Source: DAOUKH01 sp964291475
GTDB taxonomy: Bacteria; Chloroflexota; Dehalococcoidia; SHYB01
Direction: 5' to 3'
Length of the DNA stretch: 64,000 nt
Assembly (NCBI GenBank): GCA_964291475.2
Contig: OZ220076.1
Location: 1 to 64,000, forward strand
Both the position numbers and the translations under genes were made by a program. The notes beneath the pieces are model-generated. The model was not told the origin of the DNA. It did no database searches and saw nothing but the letters and a program-made list of their open reading frames with translations. Position 1 is the stretch's first letter. Each line of letters begins with the position of its first letter. Of the stretch, positions 34,990-43,684 are shown piece by piece.

Positions 34990-35330
34990 GAGGTTGCGAG
35001 GGGGCCCCTCATCTCAATCTTCTCCCCTGGGGAGAAGAGGCAAGACCTCCCCACACGCCCCCTCCGACGCGCCCTGGGGGCCGTGCCCTATCTCAAATCT
35101 CCCCCAGAGGGGGAGAGGCTTAAGGGGGCGGCCTTACGGAGTGATGGGCTTCGAAAACCTGTGGTGGTTGGGAAGGGGCCCCTCATCTCAATCTTCTCCC
35201 GGGGGAGAAGAGGCAAGACCTCCCAGCCCTACACCTCCGACGCGCCTGACGGCGCGTGCCTGCCCTCAGTCCCTCCCAGGGGGAGGGAGGTTTAAGGTGG
35301 TCCTCGGAGGGGGAGAGGCCAGGGCGAACG
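34990..35330. repeat. Array of palindromic intergenic repeats
   Basis: GGGGGCCCCTCATCTCAATCTTCTCCC with mirrored arms occurs twice (34997-35043 and 35174-35215), separated by CTCAAATCTCCCCCAGAGGGGGAGAGG; a CAGTCCCTCCCAGGGGGAGGGAGG unit follows at 35266. No gene is visible between 34923 and 35350. Confidence 0.85.
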
Positions 35331-35350
35331 CGGGGGCGTATACTCCCCCC

Positions 35351-36376
35351 ATGAGCACGGCGTCACGGCCGCTGATCGCGGTGACGATGGGGGACGCGGC
35401 GGGGATCGGTCCCGAGATCGTCGTGAAGGCGCTGGCCGAGAGCGGCCTGCGCGAGCGTTGCCGCCCCGTCGTGATCGGCGCATCCTGGGCCATCGACGAA
35501 GGGGCCGCGCTCGTCGGAGCCGGCCTGCGGCCGCGGGCCATCGAGCGGGTCGAGGACGCGGACCCCGCGCCGGGGGTCGTCGACGTGCTCGACCCCGGCA
35601 TCCTCGCCCCCGGCAACGTGGTGACGGGCACGGTGACCGCGGCGGCGGGCCGCGCCTCGGTCGAGTACATCGAAGAAGCTGCGCGGCTGGCGCTGGCGGG
35701 CCGCATCGACGCGATGGCCACCGCGCCGATCAACAAGGAGGCCGTCCAGGCCGCCGGCTACCACGGCGACATCGGCCACCAGGAGATCCTGGGCCGGATG
35801 GCCGGCTCCGAACTGACGGCGACGCTGCTCATGACCCGGGGCCTGCGCGTCGCCCACCTGAGCACCCACAAGCCGCTCATCGACGCGGCGCGCTTCGTCA
35901 CGCGTGAGAACGTGCTCGCCAAGCTCATGCTCACCTACGACAGCCTGCGGCAGTGGGGCCTCGACAGCCCGGTCATCGCCGCCGCGGCACTCAACCCGCA
36001 CGGCGGCGAGGGCGGCCTGCTGGGCCGCGAGGAGATCGAGGAGATCGGCCCCGCCGTCGAGGACGCGCGGGCGCGGGGCGTCGACGCGCGGGGGCCGTAC
36101 CCGGCCGACTCCGTCTTCTACCGCGCCATCGCCGGCGAGTTCGACGCCGTCCTCGCCCTCTACCACGACCAGGGGCACATCGCGATCAAGGTGCACGGCT
36201 TCGAGGACAGCGTGACCGTCACCATGGGCGTGCCCTTCATCCGCACCTCGGTCGACCACGGCACGGCCTTCGACATCGCCGGCAAGGGCGTCGCCAACCA
36301 CACCAGCCTCGTCCGCGCCATCGAGACCGCCGTCGACCTCGCCGCCGGCCGCCTCGCGCCAACAACGGCGCGCTAG
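35351..36376 (+). CDS. pdxA: 4-hydroxythreonine-4-phosphate dehydrogenase family (PdxA)
   Basis: 341 residues. Signature elements: MGDAAGIGPEI at the N-terminus, NKEAVQAAGYHGDIGHQE, the metal His residues in STHKPL and LYHDQGHIAIK, and TSVDHGTAFDIAGKG near the C-terminus. PdxA oxidises 4-phosphohydroxy-L-threonine in pyridoxal phosphate synthesis. The PdxA2 branch instead oxidises four-carbon acid phosphates, and with catabolic neighbours and no pdxJ nearby that cannot be ruled out. Start ATG 35351. Confidence 0.9.
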   Translation: MSTASRPLIAVTMGDAAGIGPEIVVKALAESGLRERCRPVVIGASWAIDEGAALVGAGLRPRAIERVEDADPAPGVVDVLDPGILAPGNVVTGTVTAAAGRASVEYIEEAARLALAGRIDAMATAPINKEAVQAAGYHGDIGHQEILGRMAGSELTATLLMTRGLRVAHLSTHKPLIDAARFVTRENVLAKLMLTYDSLRQWGLDSPVIAAAALNPHGGEGGLLGREEIEEIGPAVEDARARGVDARGPYPADSVFYRAIAGEFDAVLALYHDQGHIAIKVHGFEDSVTVTMGVPFIRTSVDHGTAFDIAGKGVANHTSLVRAIETAVDLAAGRLAPTTAR

Positions 36377-36382
36377 GGCAGC

Positions 36383-37615
36383 CTAGTTGAACACGCCCTC
36401 TTCGCGGAGGGCGGCGAGTTCCCGTTCCGAAAGGCCGATGAGGTCGCCGAAGACGTAGTCGACGTGCTCGCCGAACATCGGCCCGTGCCGGGCGGGGCCG
36501 ACGGGCGTTTCCGAGAGGACGAACGGCGGGCGCACCGGATGGGTGAGGCCGATCTTGGGGTGCTCGACTTCGAGGAAGGCGCCGCGCGCCGCGAGATGGG
36601 GGTCGGCGAAGAGCGAGGCGGCGTCCTGCGACTCGGCGGCGGGGACGCCGGCCCTCTGCAGCCGTTCCGCAAGACCGGCAGCGTCCTGGTCCCGCGTCCA
36701 CGCCCCGATGCGGGCGTCGAGGTCGGCGCGGTTCCGCCGCCGCGACTCCATGCCGGCGAAGCGGGGGTCGGCCTCCCAGCCCTGCCCGGCCACGGCGCAG
36801 AGGGCGCGCCACTCGTCCTCGCCGGACACGGCGATACTGACCCAGCGGTCAGCGCCGCGGCAGGGGTAGCAGTCGTGCGGGGCCATGACGTCGTCCTCAT
36901 TGCCCCTGGGCGCGGGGACGTCGCCGGTCATGAAGTAGCCAAGGAGGGCGCTGCCGATGGTAGCGCTGATCACCTCGCGGGAGGAGAAGTCGACGTACTG
37001 GCCGCGCCCGGTACGCCGGCGGTCGTAGAGGCCGATGAGCGCCGCGAGGGTGATCGATGTCCCCAGCCGCATGTCGATGGAGTCCCAGAGCTCGGTGGTG
37101 GGGCCGTCCCGGTAGCCGGTGATCCCGCCTAAACCGCCGAGCGCCCCAAAGGTTGTGGCATAGCCGGGCATGGCGCGTTCGGGGCCCGTCTGCCCGGCGG
37201 TCGATGAGGAGACCATGACGAGGTCGGGGCGGGCTTGGCGCAGCGTCCCGTAGTCGAGGCCGAACTTGTCGAGGGTGGCGGGGCGGAAGTTCTCGACGGC
37301 GAGGTCGCAGAGGGAGACAAGGCGCAGCACCAACTCCTTCGCCTTGGGTTGGCGGAGGTCGAGGCGGATGCTGAGCTTGCCCAGGTGCATGTCGTTGAGG
37401 TTGGGCGAGGCGTCGATGTCGTCGACCAGGGTGTAGTAGCCGCGTCTGGCGATGTCGAGGCTGCGCGCCGACTCGACCTTGATCACCTCGGCGCCGAGCA
37501 GCGAGAGATAGAGCGTGCTCAGCGGCCCCGACGCCGCCCACGAGAAGTCGAGGACGCGCACGCCGGCAAGCGCCTGCTTCGGGGCCTTCGCGTTCGACTC
37601 GTTCGTGTCAGTCAT
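36383..37615 (-). CDS. CaiB/BaiF CoA-transferase
   Basis: 410 residues: AGVRVLDFSWAASGPLSTLYL opening, KVESARSLDIARRG, SSSTAGQTGPE and a catalytic Asp in DSIDMRLGTS. Starts at ATG 37615, only 5 bases after the stop of the upstream paralog, so the two form a bicistron. Two adjacent family III genes may give a heterodimer, as for succinyl-CoA:benzylsuccinate CoA-transferase; this is inference. Confidence 0.92.
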   Translation of the reverse strand: MTDTNESNAKAPKQALAGVRVLDFSWAASGPLSTLYLSLLGAEVIKVESARSLDIARRGYYTLVDDIDASPNLNDMHLGKLSIRLDLRQPKAKELVLRLVSLCDLAVENFRPATLDKFGLDYGTLRQARPDLVMVSSSTAGQTGPERAMPGYATTFGALGGLGGITGYRDGPTTELWDSIDMRLGTSITLAALIGLYDRRRTGRGQYVDFSSREVISATIGSALLGYFMTGDVPAPRGNEDDVMAPHDCYPCRGADRWVSIAVSGEDEWRALCAVAGQGWEADPRFAGMESRRRNRADLDARIGAWTRDQDAAGLAERLQRAGVPAAESQDAASLFADPHLAARGAFLEVEHPKIGLTHPVRPPFVLSETPVGPARHGPMFGEHVDYVFGDLIGLSERELAALREEGVFN

Positions 37616-37620
37616 GTTCT

Positions 37621-38835
37621 TCACATCGCGCCGGCGGAGCGGAGCGCGTCGAGGTCGCCGGGGGAGAGGCCGAGGTGGTCGCGGTAAACGAGGTCGTTGT
37701 GCTCGCCGAGCAGCGGTGCGGGACGCGCCATCCGCCACGGCGTCGCGGAAAACTGGTAGGGCGCCGATGGGTAGGGGAAGCGCCCGGCGGCGGGGTGGTC
37801 GGCCTCAACGAAGAAGCCGCGAGCCGCCATCTGGGGGTCCTCGGCGATCTCCTTGGCGTCGTAGAAGGGGCCGACGGGGCAGCCGCCGGCGTAGCAGGCG
37901 TCGTAGATGGCCCGCTTGGTCTGCGACGCCGACCACTCGGCGATGATCGCGTTGCATTCCGCGCCGTTGCGGATGCGCTCGCCGCGCTCGGCGAAGCGGG
38001 GGTCGGCGGCGAGGTCGGGGCGGTCCATGATGTGGGCGAGAGCCGCCCAGTGGTTGTCCTCCGTGGGCCGCAGCACGACGTAGCCGTCCTTGGCGGGGAA
38101 GAGCCCGCCGAACTTGTAGAAGCGGTTGTCCCGCGTCGTGACCAGGCCCTCGGACTCGTAGGTGCACATCGTCACGCGGTTGAGCGACAGGTTCGCCTCC
38201 TGGCGCGACACGTCGACGAGCTGCCCAACGCCGTGGATGTCGCGCGCGAGCAGGGCCGCCATGGTGGCCACCGCCGACGTCACGCCCGCATCGCAGTCGC
38301 CGGCGTGGCCGCCGAGGCGGAGGGGCGGGGCGTCGGGGAAGCGCTCGCGGCCCAGGCCGCCGGGCAGGAGATAGCCCTCGCCCCCGGCCTGGCAGACGTT
38401 GAGCTCGTGGCCGGGGGCGTCGGCCTTGGGGCCGCTCGACCCGTAGGGCGTGACGGCGGTGACGATGAGCCGTTCGTTGCGGGCGTGGAGCGTATCGAAG
38501 TCAAGGCCGAGCGCGGCGGCCCGCGACGGCGCGAGGTCGTGGACGAAGACGTCGGCATCGTCGAGGAGGCGCAGCAGCACGTCGCGGCCTTCCGGCACGG
38601 CGGGGTCGAGGGTCACGCCGAGCTTGCTGGTGTTGACGTAGAGGAAGAGGCTGCTCGTCTCCGGGTCGGGCTCGCCGCCGGCAAAGGGGCCGTAGGTGCG
38701 GGCCGCGTCGCCCGACGGCCGCTCGATCTTGACCGTCTCGGCGCCCATGTCGGCCAGCAGCTTGGCGCAGTACGGCCCCGCGACGAACGAGGCGTACTCG
38801 ACGATCTTGACGTCGTGCAGGGCGGAGGGCGGCAT
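37621..38835 (-). CDS. CaiB/BaiF CoA-transferase
   Basis: 404 residues from ATG 38835 (the frame is open further upstream into repeat sequence, where the coding pattern is lost). KIVEYASFVAGPYCAKLLADMGAETVKIERP, TPYGSSGPKADAP and the catalytic Asp in GDCDAGVTSAV. First gene of the bicistron with the paralog at 36383-37615. Substrate unknown. Confidence 0.92.
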   Translation of the reverse strand: MPPSALHDVKIVEYASFVAGPYCAKLLADMGAETVKIERPSGDAARTYGPFAGGEPDPETSSLFLYVNTSKLGVTLDPAVPEGRDVLLRLLDDADVFVHDLAPSRAAALGLDFDTLHARNERLIVTAVTPYGSSGPKADAPGHELNVCQAGGEGYLLPGGLGRERFPDAPPLRLGGHAGDCDAGVTSAVATMAALLARDIHGVGQLVDVSRQEANLSLNRVTMCTYESEGLVTTRDNRFYKFGGLFPAKDGYVVLRPTEDNHWAALAHIMDRPDLAADPRFAERGERIRNGAECNAIIAEWSASQTKRAIYDACYAGGCPVGPFYDAKEIAEDPQMAARGFFVEADHPAAGRFPYPSAPYQFSATPWRMARPAPLLGEHNDLVYRDHLGLSPGDLDALRSAGAM

Positions 38836-38949
38836 GGTCACGCGACAGGGAAGGGACGGCGGCGCCAGTATAGCAGCGGCAGTCGGAACGCTAACGGAAT
38901 CACCACCTTTGCGCGAATGACGGGTGGGGGGACTTCGATAAGGCGTAAT

Positions 38950-39280
38950 GGTTGCGAGGGGGCCCCTCATCTCAATCTTCTCCCCCTGGGAGAAGAGGCA
39001 AGACCTCCCGACCCCGCCGACGCGCCCCGTGGGCGCGTGCCCTCTTTCAGTTTCCCCCAGAGGGGGAAATGTTTAAGGTGCTCCCCCTCCCGGGGGAGGG
39101 TCAAGGTGTAGAACCCGCCCTGGCAGTCGGGAGACTGCGGGCCTCGGCTTGCTTCGCTGGGATCGAGTCGGAGGGCGATTCACGAATCGCCCCTAGAGGA
39201 GGCTGTGCACCTCAAGGGCCTTTGGCGGTTGTGAGGGAGCCCCTCATCTCAATCTTCTCCCGTGGGGAGAAGAGGCAACG
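38950..39280. repeat. Palindromic intergenic repeats overlapping the ctaA 3' end
   Basis: GGGGGCCCCTCATCTCAATCTTCTCCC (38958), TTTCAGTTTCCCCCAGAGGGGGAAA (39044-39068), GGGCGATTCACGAATCGCCCCTA (39173-39195) and a final GCCCCTCATCTCAATCTTCTCCCGTGGGGAGAAGAGG (39239-39275). The last copy encodes the C-terminus of ctaA on the minus strand. Confidence 0.85.
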
Positions 39281-40170
39281 CCTCCCGGCGCGGCGAGGGC
39301 CCAGAGGCCGATCAACGAGGCCCAGATCAGCGTGGCGAAGCCGACGTGCAGGATGCGCAGGCTGTCGGGGAAGGTGGTGACCACGGCCACGAGCCCGGCG
39401 GCCCCCTGTGCCACGACGAGAACCACGAGGGCCGCGCTGAGGCCCGTCGCCAAGGGCGGGCCGCCGGAGCGCCGGACGGCGAACGCGACGACGACCGCCG
39501 TGATGAACAGCACGATGCCAAGAGCGCGGTGGAAGGTGTGGAGCCACGTGGCCATCGTCGTGGAGTCGGCGGCGCAGAAGGGGATGTTGAGGCAGCCGGG
39601 GCCGGTCTGCGTGGCCACGGTGGAGCCGCCGACCATGATCGCGCCGGCGGCGACGAGCACGGCGGCGCGGGCGGGGAGATCGAACGCCGAAGCGCCGCCG
39701 TTCCGCGTCAGAATCCGAAGGCCCGAGGCAGTGAGCAGCGCGAGGATGGTCATCGCCATCGTCAGGTGCACCATGATGATGAACTGGGGAAGCTCGGCCA
39801 GCACCGCGACCCCGCCGATGATCGCCTGGATGAGGATCAGGGCCGCCGCGATGAGGAGAAAGAGGGCCGGCGCACCCATCTCGGCGCGGCGCGGGAAGGC
39901 GAGCGCGGCGGCGGCGAAGACCGCGAGCATGGTGAACCCCGCGTAGACGCGGTGCCCGAACTCGATGGCCGCCGCCGTGTCGCCGGGGGTGATCCCGCCC
40001 TGGCAGAGCGGCCAGTCGGGGCAGCCCAGACCCGATCCCGACACCCGCACCCACGAGCCATAGGTGACGAGCCCGGCGGTCATGAGGGCGGCGGCCAAGG
40101 CGAGGATGCCGATGGAGCGCGGCGTCACCGCACCGAGGCGCGGGAGAGCGGAGGGAATCGCGGCGGCCAT
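39244..40170 (-). CDS. ctaA: Heme A synthase (COX15/CtaA)
   Basis: A 308-residue membrane protein with about 8 helices that oxidises heme O to heme A for aa3-type oxidases. Conserved: WVRVSGSGLGCPDWPLCQG, IEFGHRVYAGF, MVHLTMAM, GPGCLNIPFC and TFHRALGIV, which give four heme-ligand His and the Cys pairs. ATG 40170 is 3 bases from the ctaB stop. The last 11 residues (ASSPHGRRLR and neighbours) are translated from a palindromic repeat, so the original stop has been replaced. Confidence 0.93.
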   Translation of the reverse strand: MAAAIPSALPRLGAVTPRSIGILALAAALMTAGLVTYGSWVRVSGSGLGCPDWPLCQGGITPGDTAAAIEFGHRVYAGFTMLAVFAAAALAFPRRAEMGAPALFLLIAAALILIQAIIGGVAVLAELPQFIIMVHLTMAMTILALLTASGLRILTRNGGASAFDLPARAAVLVAAGAIMVGGSTVATQTGPGCLNIPFCAADSTTMATWLHTFHRALGIVLFITAVVVAFAVRRSGGPPLATGLSAALVVLVVAQGAAGLVAVVTTFPDSLRILHVGFATLIWASLIGLWALAAPGGVASSPHGRRLR

Positions 40171-40172
40171 GC

Positions 40173-41087
40173 CTACGCCGCGCTGTCGATGATGATGAAG
40201 CCGAAGAGCAGCGCGAGATAGAGCAGCGAGTAGAGGTAGAGGACCCGCGCGGACTTCACCGTCAGCTCCTTGCGGAACCGGAGCGCGAGGCCGAGGAAGA
40301 GGGCGCCGAGGCCGAGCGCGCCCCCGAAGTAGACCCAGCCCAGACCCTCGACGGTGAAGAAGAGGGCCGAGAGCGCGACCAGGGTCAGGCTGTGGAGCAG
40401 GATCTGCCGCGCCGTCTCCTCGACGCCGTGTACGACCGGCAGCATCGGCACACCGGCGCGGGCGTAGTCGTTGCGCAGCAGCACGGCGAGCGCCCAGAAG
40501 TGCGGGGGCGTCCAGAAGAAGACGATGGCGAACATGTAGAGCGCGGCGAGGGAAAGGTCGCCCGTGATGGCGGCCCAGCCCACCAGCGGCGGAATGGCCC
40601 CCGCCGCCCCGCCGATGACGATGTTCTGCGTCGTCGACCGCTTCAGCCAGTTGGTGTAGACCGCGACGTAGAAGACGGTCGCAGCTAGGGTCAACGAGGC
40701 CGCCAGCAGGTTCACCCACGAGCTCAGGACCACGAAGGCTATGACGTTGAGCGCCGCGCCGAAGTAGAGCGCGTTGCGTGGGTCGATCCGCTGGTCGGGG
40801 AGGGGCCGCGTGCTCGTCCGCACCATCCGCTCGTCGATGTCGCGGTCCCAGTACTGGTTCAGCGCGTTGGCCCCGCCAGCGGCGAGACCGCCGCCGAAGA
40901 GCACCAGCAGGACCGTCGAAAGGGGCGGCGAACCCTCCGCCGCGAGGAACATCGCGCCGGTCGCGGTGAGGACCAGCAGCAGGATGATCTTCGGCTTGGT
41001 GAGCGCGACGTAGTCCCGCGTCAATGCCCAGAGGTTCCGGCGCGAGAGCGCCGGCGCTTGGGCGATAGTGGAGGCGGGCTGAATCAT
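40173..41087 (-). CDS. ctaB: Protoheme IX farnesyltransferase (heme O synthase)
   Basis: 304 residues, UbiA-superfamily prenyltransferase with nine helices. Prenyl-diphosphate/Mg2+ motif NALNQYWDRDIDERMVRTSTRPLP near residue 80 and the second acid motif region FFWTPPHFWALAV...YARAGVPMLPVV. Attaches farnesyl to heme B to give heme O, the CtaA substrate. It precedes ctaA by 2 bases on the minus strand. Confidence 0.95.
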   Translation of the reverse strand: MIQPASTIAQAPALSRRNLWALTRDYVALTKPKIILLLVLTATGAMFLAAEGSPPLSTVLLVLFGGGLAAGGANALNQYWDRDIDERMVRTSTRPLPDQRIDPRNALYFGAALNVIAFVVLSSWVNLLAASLTLAATVFYVAVYTNWLKRSTTQNIVIGGAAGAIPPLVGWAAITGDLSLAALYMFAIVFFWTPPHFWALAVLLRNDYARAGVPMLPVVHGVEETARQILLHSLTLVALSALFFTVEGLGWVYFGGALGLGALFLGLALRFRKELTVKSARVLYLYSLLYLALLFGFIIIDSAA

Positions 41088-41217
41088 GGGGGCGTCGCCG
41101 TGAACTCCTTCGAGAACCGGGGCCGGAAAACCTTGCGAATTGTATCACAATCCCACGGCGCGGAAGCCCCCCTCCAGTGCCCGAGTTGAAGGGCGGACAC
41201 CACGCCGCGGAAGCGCC

Positions 41218-41223
41218 TATAAT
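41218..41223 (+). promoter_or_regulatory. Candidate -10 element (TATAAT) before the UGSC selenoprotein
   Basis: A perfect TATAAT lies 48 bases upstream of the start codon in otherwise GC-rich sequence. No good -35 is seen at 16-18 bases; an extended -10 or an activator would be needed. Confidence 0.4.
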
Positions 41224-41271
41224 GGGCCCAGCCGAGCGCCGAGCGCCATGGGCGCTCACAGGAGGAAAGCC

Positions 41272-41805
41272 ATGGTCGTCGCGGAAAGACTGCGTGTACT
41301 GGACCCGGTGGGTGACCTCAAGCTCTTCGACATCGACCCCGCGCCCCGCCTCCAGCGGCTCGACGGCGCGGTGATCGGCCTCTACAGCAACGGCAAGCTC
41401 AACGCCGACGAGCTGCTCGACCTGGTGCAGGACGAGCTCGCCGAGCGGCACGAGATCAAGGAGTTCGTCCGCGGGCGCTACAACGCCGGCCGCGTCTACA
41501 AGCGCGACCAGTGGCAGGACATCGAGCGCTGCGACGCCATCATCCTCACCCACGGCGACTGAGGGGCCTGCAGCTCGAGCGGTCTGCTCAACCAAGCGGA
41601 ACTCGAAAAGTACGGCATCCCGGCCATGCTCATCGGCACCGACAAGTTCCTCGACGCCTGCCGGTCGATGGCCCGCATCAGCGGCATCCCCGACATCAGG
41701 TGGGCCGTGGTGCCACACCCCCTCGGCAGCGCCCCGCCGGACATCCTCAAGGAGCGGGCGGTGTCGGCAGTGGACCAGTTCGAGGAGATCATCCTCGCTC
41801 GCTAA
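41272..41805 (+). CDS. UGSC-family selenoprotein (Sec at codon 97 encoded by UGA)
   Basis: AGGAGG precedes ATG 41272. The frame reads VLDPVGDLKLFDIDPAPRLQ, VIGLYSNGKLNADELLDLVQ and CDAIILTHGD, meets TGA at 41560-41562, then continues without interruption as GACSSSGLLNQAELEKYGIP, MLIGTDKFLDACR and VVPHPLGS to TAA at 41803-41805, 177 residues in all. Both sides of the TGA are one coherent domain, and the site reads Sec-Gly-Ala-Cys, the Sec-Gly-x-Cys redox motif that names the UGSC family of (seleno)proteins. A SECIS hairpin follows at the correct distance. Family function is unknown; a thiol/selenol redox or reductase-like role is likely. A standard gene caller would truncate it at residue 96. 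Confidence 0.9.
41563..41600 (+). promoter_or_regulatory. Bacterial SECIS element
   Basis: Starting directly after the UGA, 18 nucleotides lead to a loop GGTCT (41581-41585) closed by GAGC (41577-41580) and GCTC (41586-41589). From memory of E. coli fdhF, its SECIS has the same GGUCU apical loop, also 18 nucleotides after UGA, which SelB binds. The lower stem here is weak. Confidence 0.8.
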
Positions 41806-41821
41806 CCGCCGGAGGTCTTGT

Positions 41822-41868
41822 CTTAACCTCTTCTCCCCACGGGAGAAGATTGAGATGAGGGGCCCCGC
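41822..41868. repeat. Palindromic intergenic repeat
   Basis: CTTAACCTCTTCTCCCCACGGGAGAAGATTGAGATGAGGGGCCCC, the same unit as at 19375-19410 and 39239-39275, placed between the selenoprotein stop and the Uma2 start. Confidence 0.85.
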
Positions 41869-41878
41869 GTCAACCGCC

Positions 41879-42430
41879 ATGACGACGACAAAACCGCTCA
41901 CCGCCGACGATTTGCTCCGCCTCGCTAGCGAGGGCGTCCGGGGCGAGCTGATCCGAGGGGAGCTGCACGAGACGATGTCAGTCGGCGGCAGGCACGGCGA
42001 AATAGCGGCGATGTTGATCAGCGAGCTCGTGGCCCACGTCCGGCCGCGCCGCTTGGGACGGGTGGCGGGCACGGACGCCGGCATCCTCTTGGAGCGAGAC
42101 CCGGACACCGTGCGCGAGCCGGACATCGCGTTCATCTCCGCGGAGAGACTTCCGCTCGACGTCACTGTCAGCGGCTACTACGACGTTGTCCCGGACCTGG
42201 CGGTGGAAATCGTTTCCCCAAACGACGGCCCGCGAGCGGCACACGACAGGGCACGCATGTGGCTAAGCTACGGGGTCCCCGTCGTATGGCTGATCGACCC
42301 AGAGGCACGCACGGTCGCGGTCCATCGGCCCGGCAGTCCCGGCGTCACGCTGAACAAAGGCGATACACTTGAAGGCAGTCCCGCGCTCCCCGGCTTTCGT
42401 TGCCCCGTGCGGGACATCTTCAGCCTCTAA
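41879..42430 (+). CDS. Uma2 family endonuclease-like protein (DUF820)
   Basis: A 183-residue PD-(D/E)XK-fold protein. Conserved points are ELIRGELHETM near the start, VREPDIAFIS (catalytic Asp), LAVEIVSPND (Glu) and YGVPVVWLIDPEARTVAVH. These proteins are very numerous in cyanobacteria and Chloroflexota, often near mobile DNA; a biological role is not established. ATG 41879 lies directly after a palindromic repeat and has no clear ribosome binding site. Confidence 0.88.
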   Translation: MTTTKPLTADDLLRLASEGVRGELIRGELHETMSVGGRHGEIAAMLISELVAHVRPRRLGRVAGTDAGILLERDPDTVREPDIAFISAERLPLDVTVSGYYDVVPDLAVEIVSPNDGPRAAHDRARMWLSYGVPVVWLIDPEARTVAVHRPGSPGVTLNKGDTLEGSPALPGFRCPVRDIFSL

Positions 42431-42438
42431 CGCCGCCC

Positions 42439-43590
42439 CTACACCGCCAGGTTGAAGACCTTGGCGGCGTTGTCGACGAGGACCTTGCGGCGTTCTTCCT
42501 CCGGCCAGTCGCCCATGGCGCGCTCGATGTAGTAGTGCGAGTTGGGCCAGGTGCAGGTGGGGTGCGGGAAGTCCGACTCCCACATGATGTTGTCGATGCC
42601 GATCTCGTCGCGCGTCTTCAGGCCGAAGACCTCGAACCAGAAGTTCACGTAGCACTGGCGGCGGAAGTAGGCGCTGGGCCGGAGGGGCATCCCCTCGCGG
42701 CTGAGCTTCTGGCGCTCCCATTGGTGGTCGGCGACCTCGAGCAGATAGGGCGCCCAGCCGAGCCCGCTCTCCGAGGCGACGAAGCGGAGCTCGGGGAAGC
42801 GTTCCAGGATGCCGGAGAAGAGCAGGATGCTCATCACCTGCGTGTTCGACGAGATGCTCCACGTCGAGAGGGCGGCGAGGCGGAACATATCGCTCTGGCC
42901 CTCCCACAGCGCCGACCGGTCCAGCCCCATGCTTCCCCCGGTGCCGATGTGGAAGTTGATCGAAAGGCCGGCCCCCTGCGCGGCGGCCCACAGCGGGTCC
43001 CAGTAGGGGTCGACGATGTGCGGGTAGCCGAACTGGTGAGGGAAGACGAAGGTGATGCCCTTGATCCCGCGCTTGGCGGTGCGCTCGACCTCGGCGACGG
43101 CCTCCGTCACGTCCCAGAGCGGCAGCGCCGCGAGGGTGATGAAGCGGCCGGGGTAGGGGTCGGCGTACTCCTCGATCTGGAAGTCGTTGTAGGCGCGCAG
43201 GCACGCCAGACGGAAGTCGGCGGGATAGCCGGTGTCCTGGAAGGTGTTGCCCGCGACGCCGGCGACGTTACCGAAGAAGGCGTGGACGTCGACGCGGTCG
43301 CGGTCCATCGCCTTGATTCGCTCGGCGGGCACGTAGGAGCTCACCGGCATGTCGGCCCAGACGCGGGGCGCGAACTGCGCCCTATCTTCCAGCGCCCCGC
43401 TGACGACGCCGAGCTTGCCGCTATAGCCGCCGGGCCGCGGCCGCCCGTAGATGTACCAGGAGTCCTCGCCGTCCTCGTCGCGCTTCACCTGGGGAATCAG
43501 GTCGCCCCACTGCCGCTTCGACATGCGGGAAGTCCACGTCTCCGGCCCCTCCTGCAAGTGGTCGTCCGTCGAAATGACGCCGTACTTCAC
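42439..43590 (-). CDS. Amidohydrolase family 2 (ACMSD-like) metal-dependent hydrolase
   Basis: A 383-residue member, the third in the window. MKYGVISTDDHLQEGPETW gives the first His, the barrel continues with GIKGITFVFPHQFG, INFHIGTG and FVASESGLGWAPYLLEVADHQWE, and WESDFPHPTCTWPN supplies the late Asp. More divergent from the other two than they are from each other. ATG 43590. Stands alone, next to a Uma2 gene. Confidence 0.9.
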   Translation of the reverse strand: MKYGVISTDDHLQEGPETWTSRMSKRQWGDLIPQVKRDEDGEDSWYIYGRPRPGGYSGKLGVVSGALEDRAQFAPRVWADMPVSSYVPAERIKAMDRDRVDVHAFFGNVAGVAGNTFQDTGYPADFRLACLRAYNDFQIEEYADPYPGRFITLAALPLWDVTEAVAEVERTAKRGIKGITFVFPHQFGYPHIVDPYWDPLWAAAQGAGLSINFHIGTGGSMGLDRSALWEGQSDMFRLAALSTWSISSNTQVMSILLFSGILERFPELRFVASESGLGWAPYLLEVADHQWERQKLSREGMPLRPSAYFRRQCYVNFWFEVFGLKTRDEIGIDNIMWESDFPHPTCTWPNSHYYIERAMGDWPEEERRKVLVDNAAKVFNLAV

Positions 43591-43684
43591 GCGCGCACCT
43601 CTTTCTTGAGCGAGGCGAGTCTACCGGCGCGTTGAAGGCAGGGTCAACGGCGGCGGGAGAGAACGACTTCGATAACCGCCGGCG

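Noticed and set aside
41560..41562. TGA as a nonsense mutation in the UGSC gene
   Set aside because: The downstream frame is well conserved in character, the codon falls at the family's Sec position and a SECIS-like hairpin with the correct loop and spacing follows.
41511..41858. A separate 115-codon frame overlapping the selenoprotein
   Set aside because: It is an out-of-frame shadow rich in Arg, His and Pro; the selenoprotein frame explains this region.
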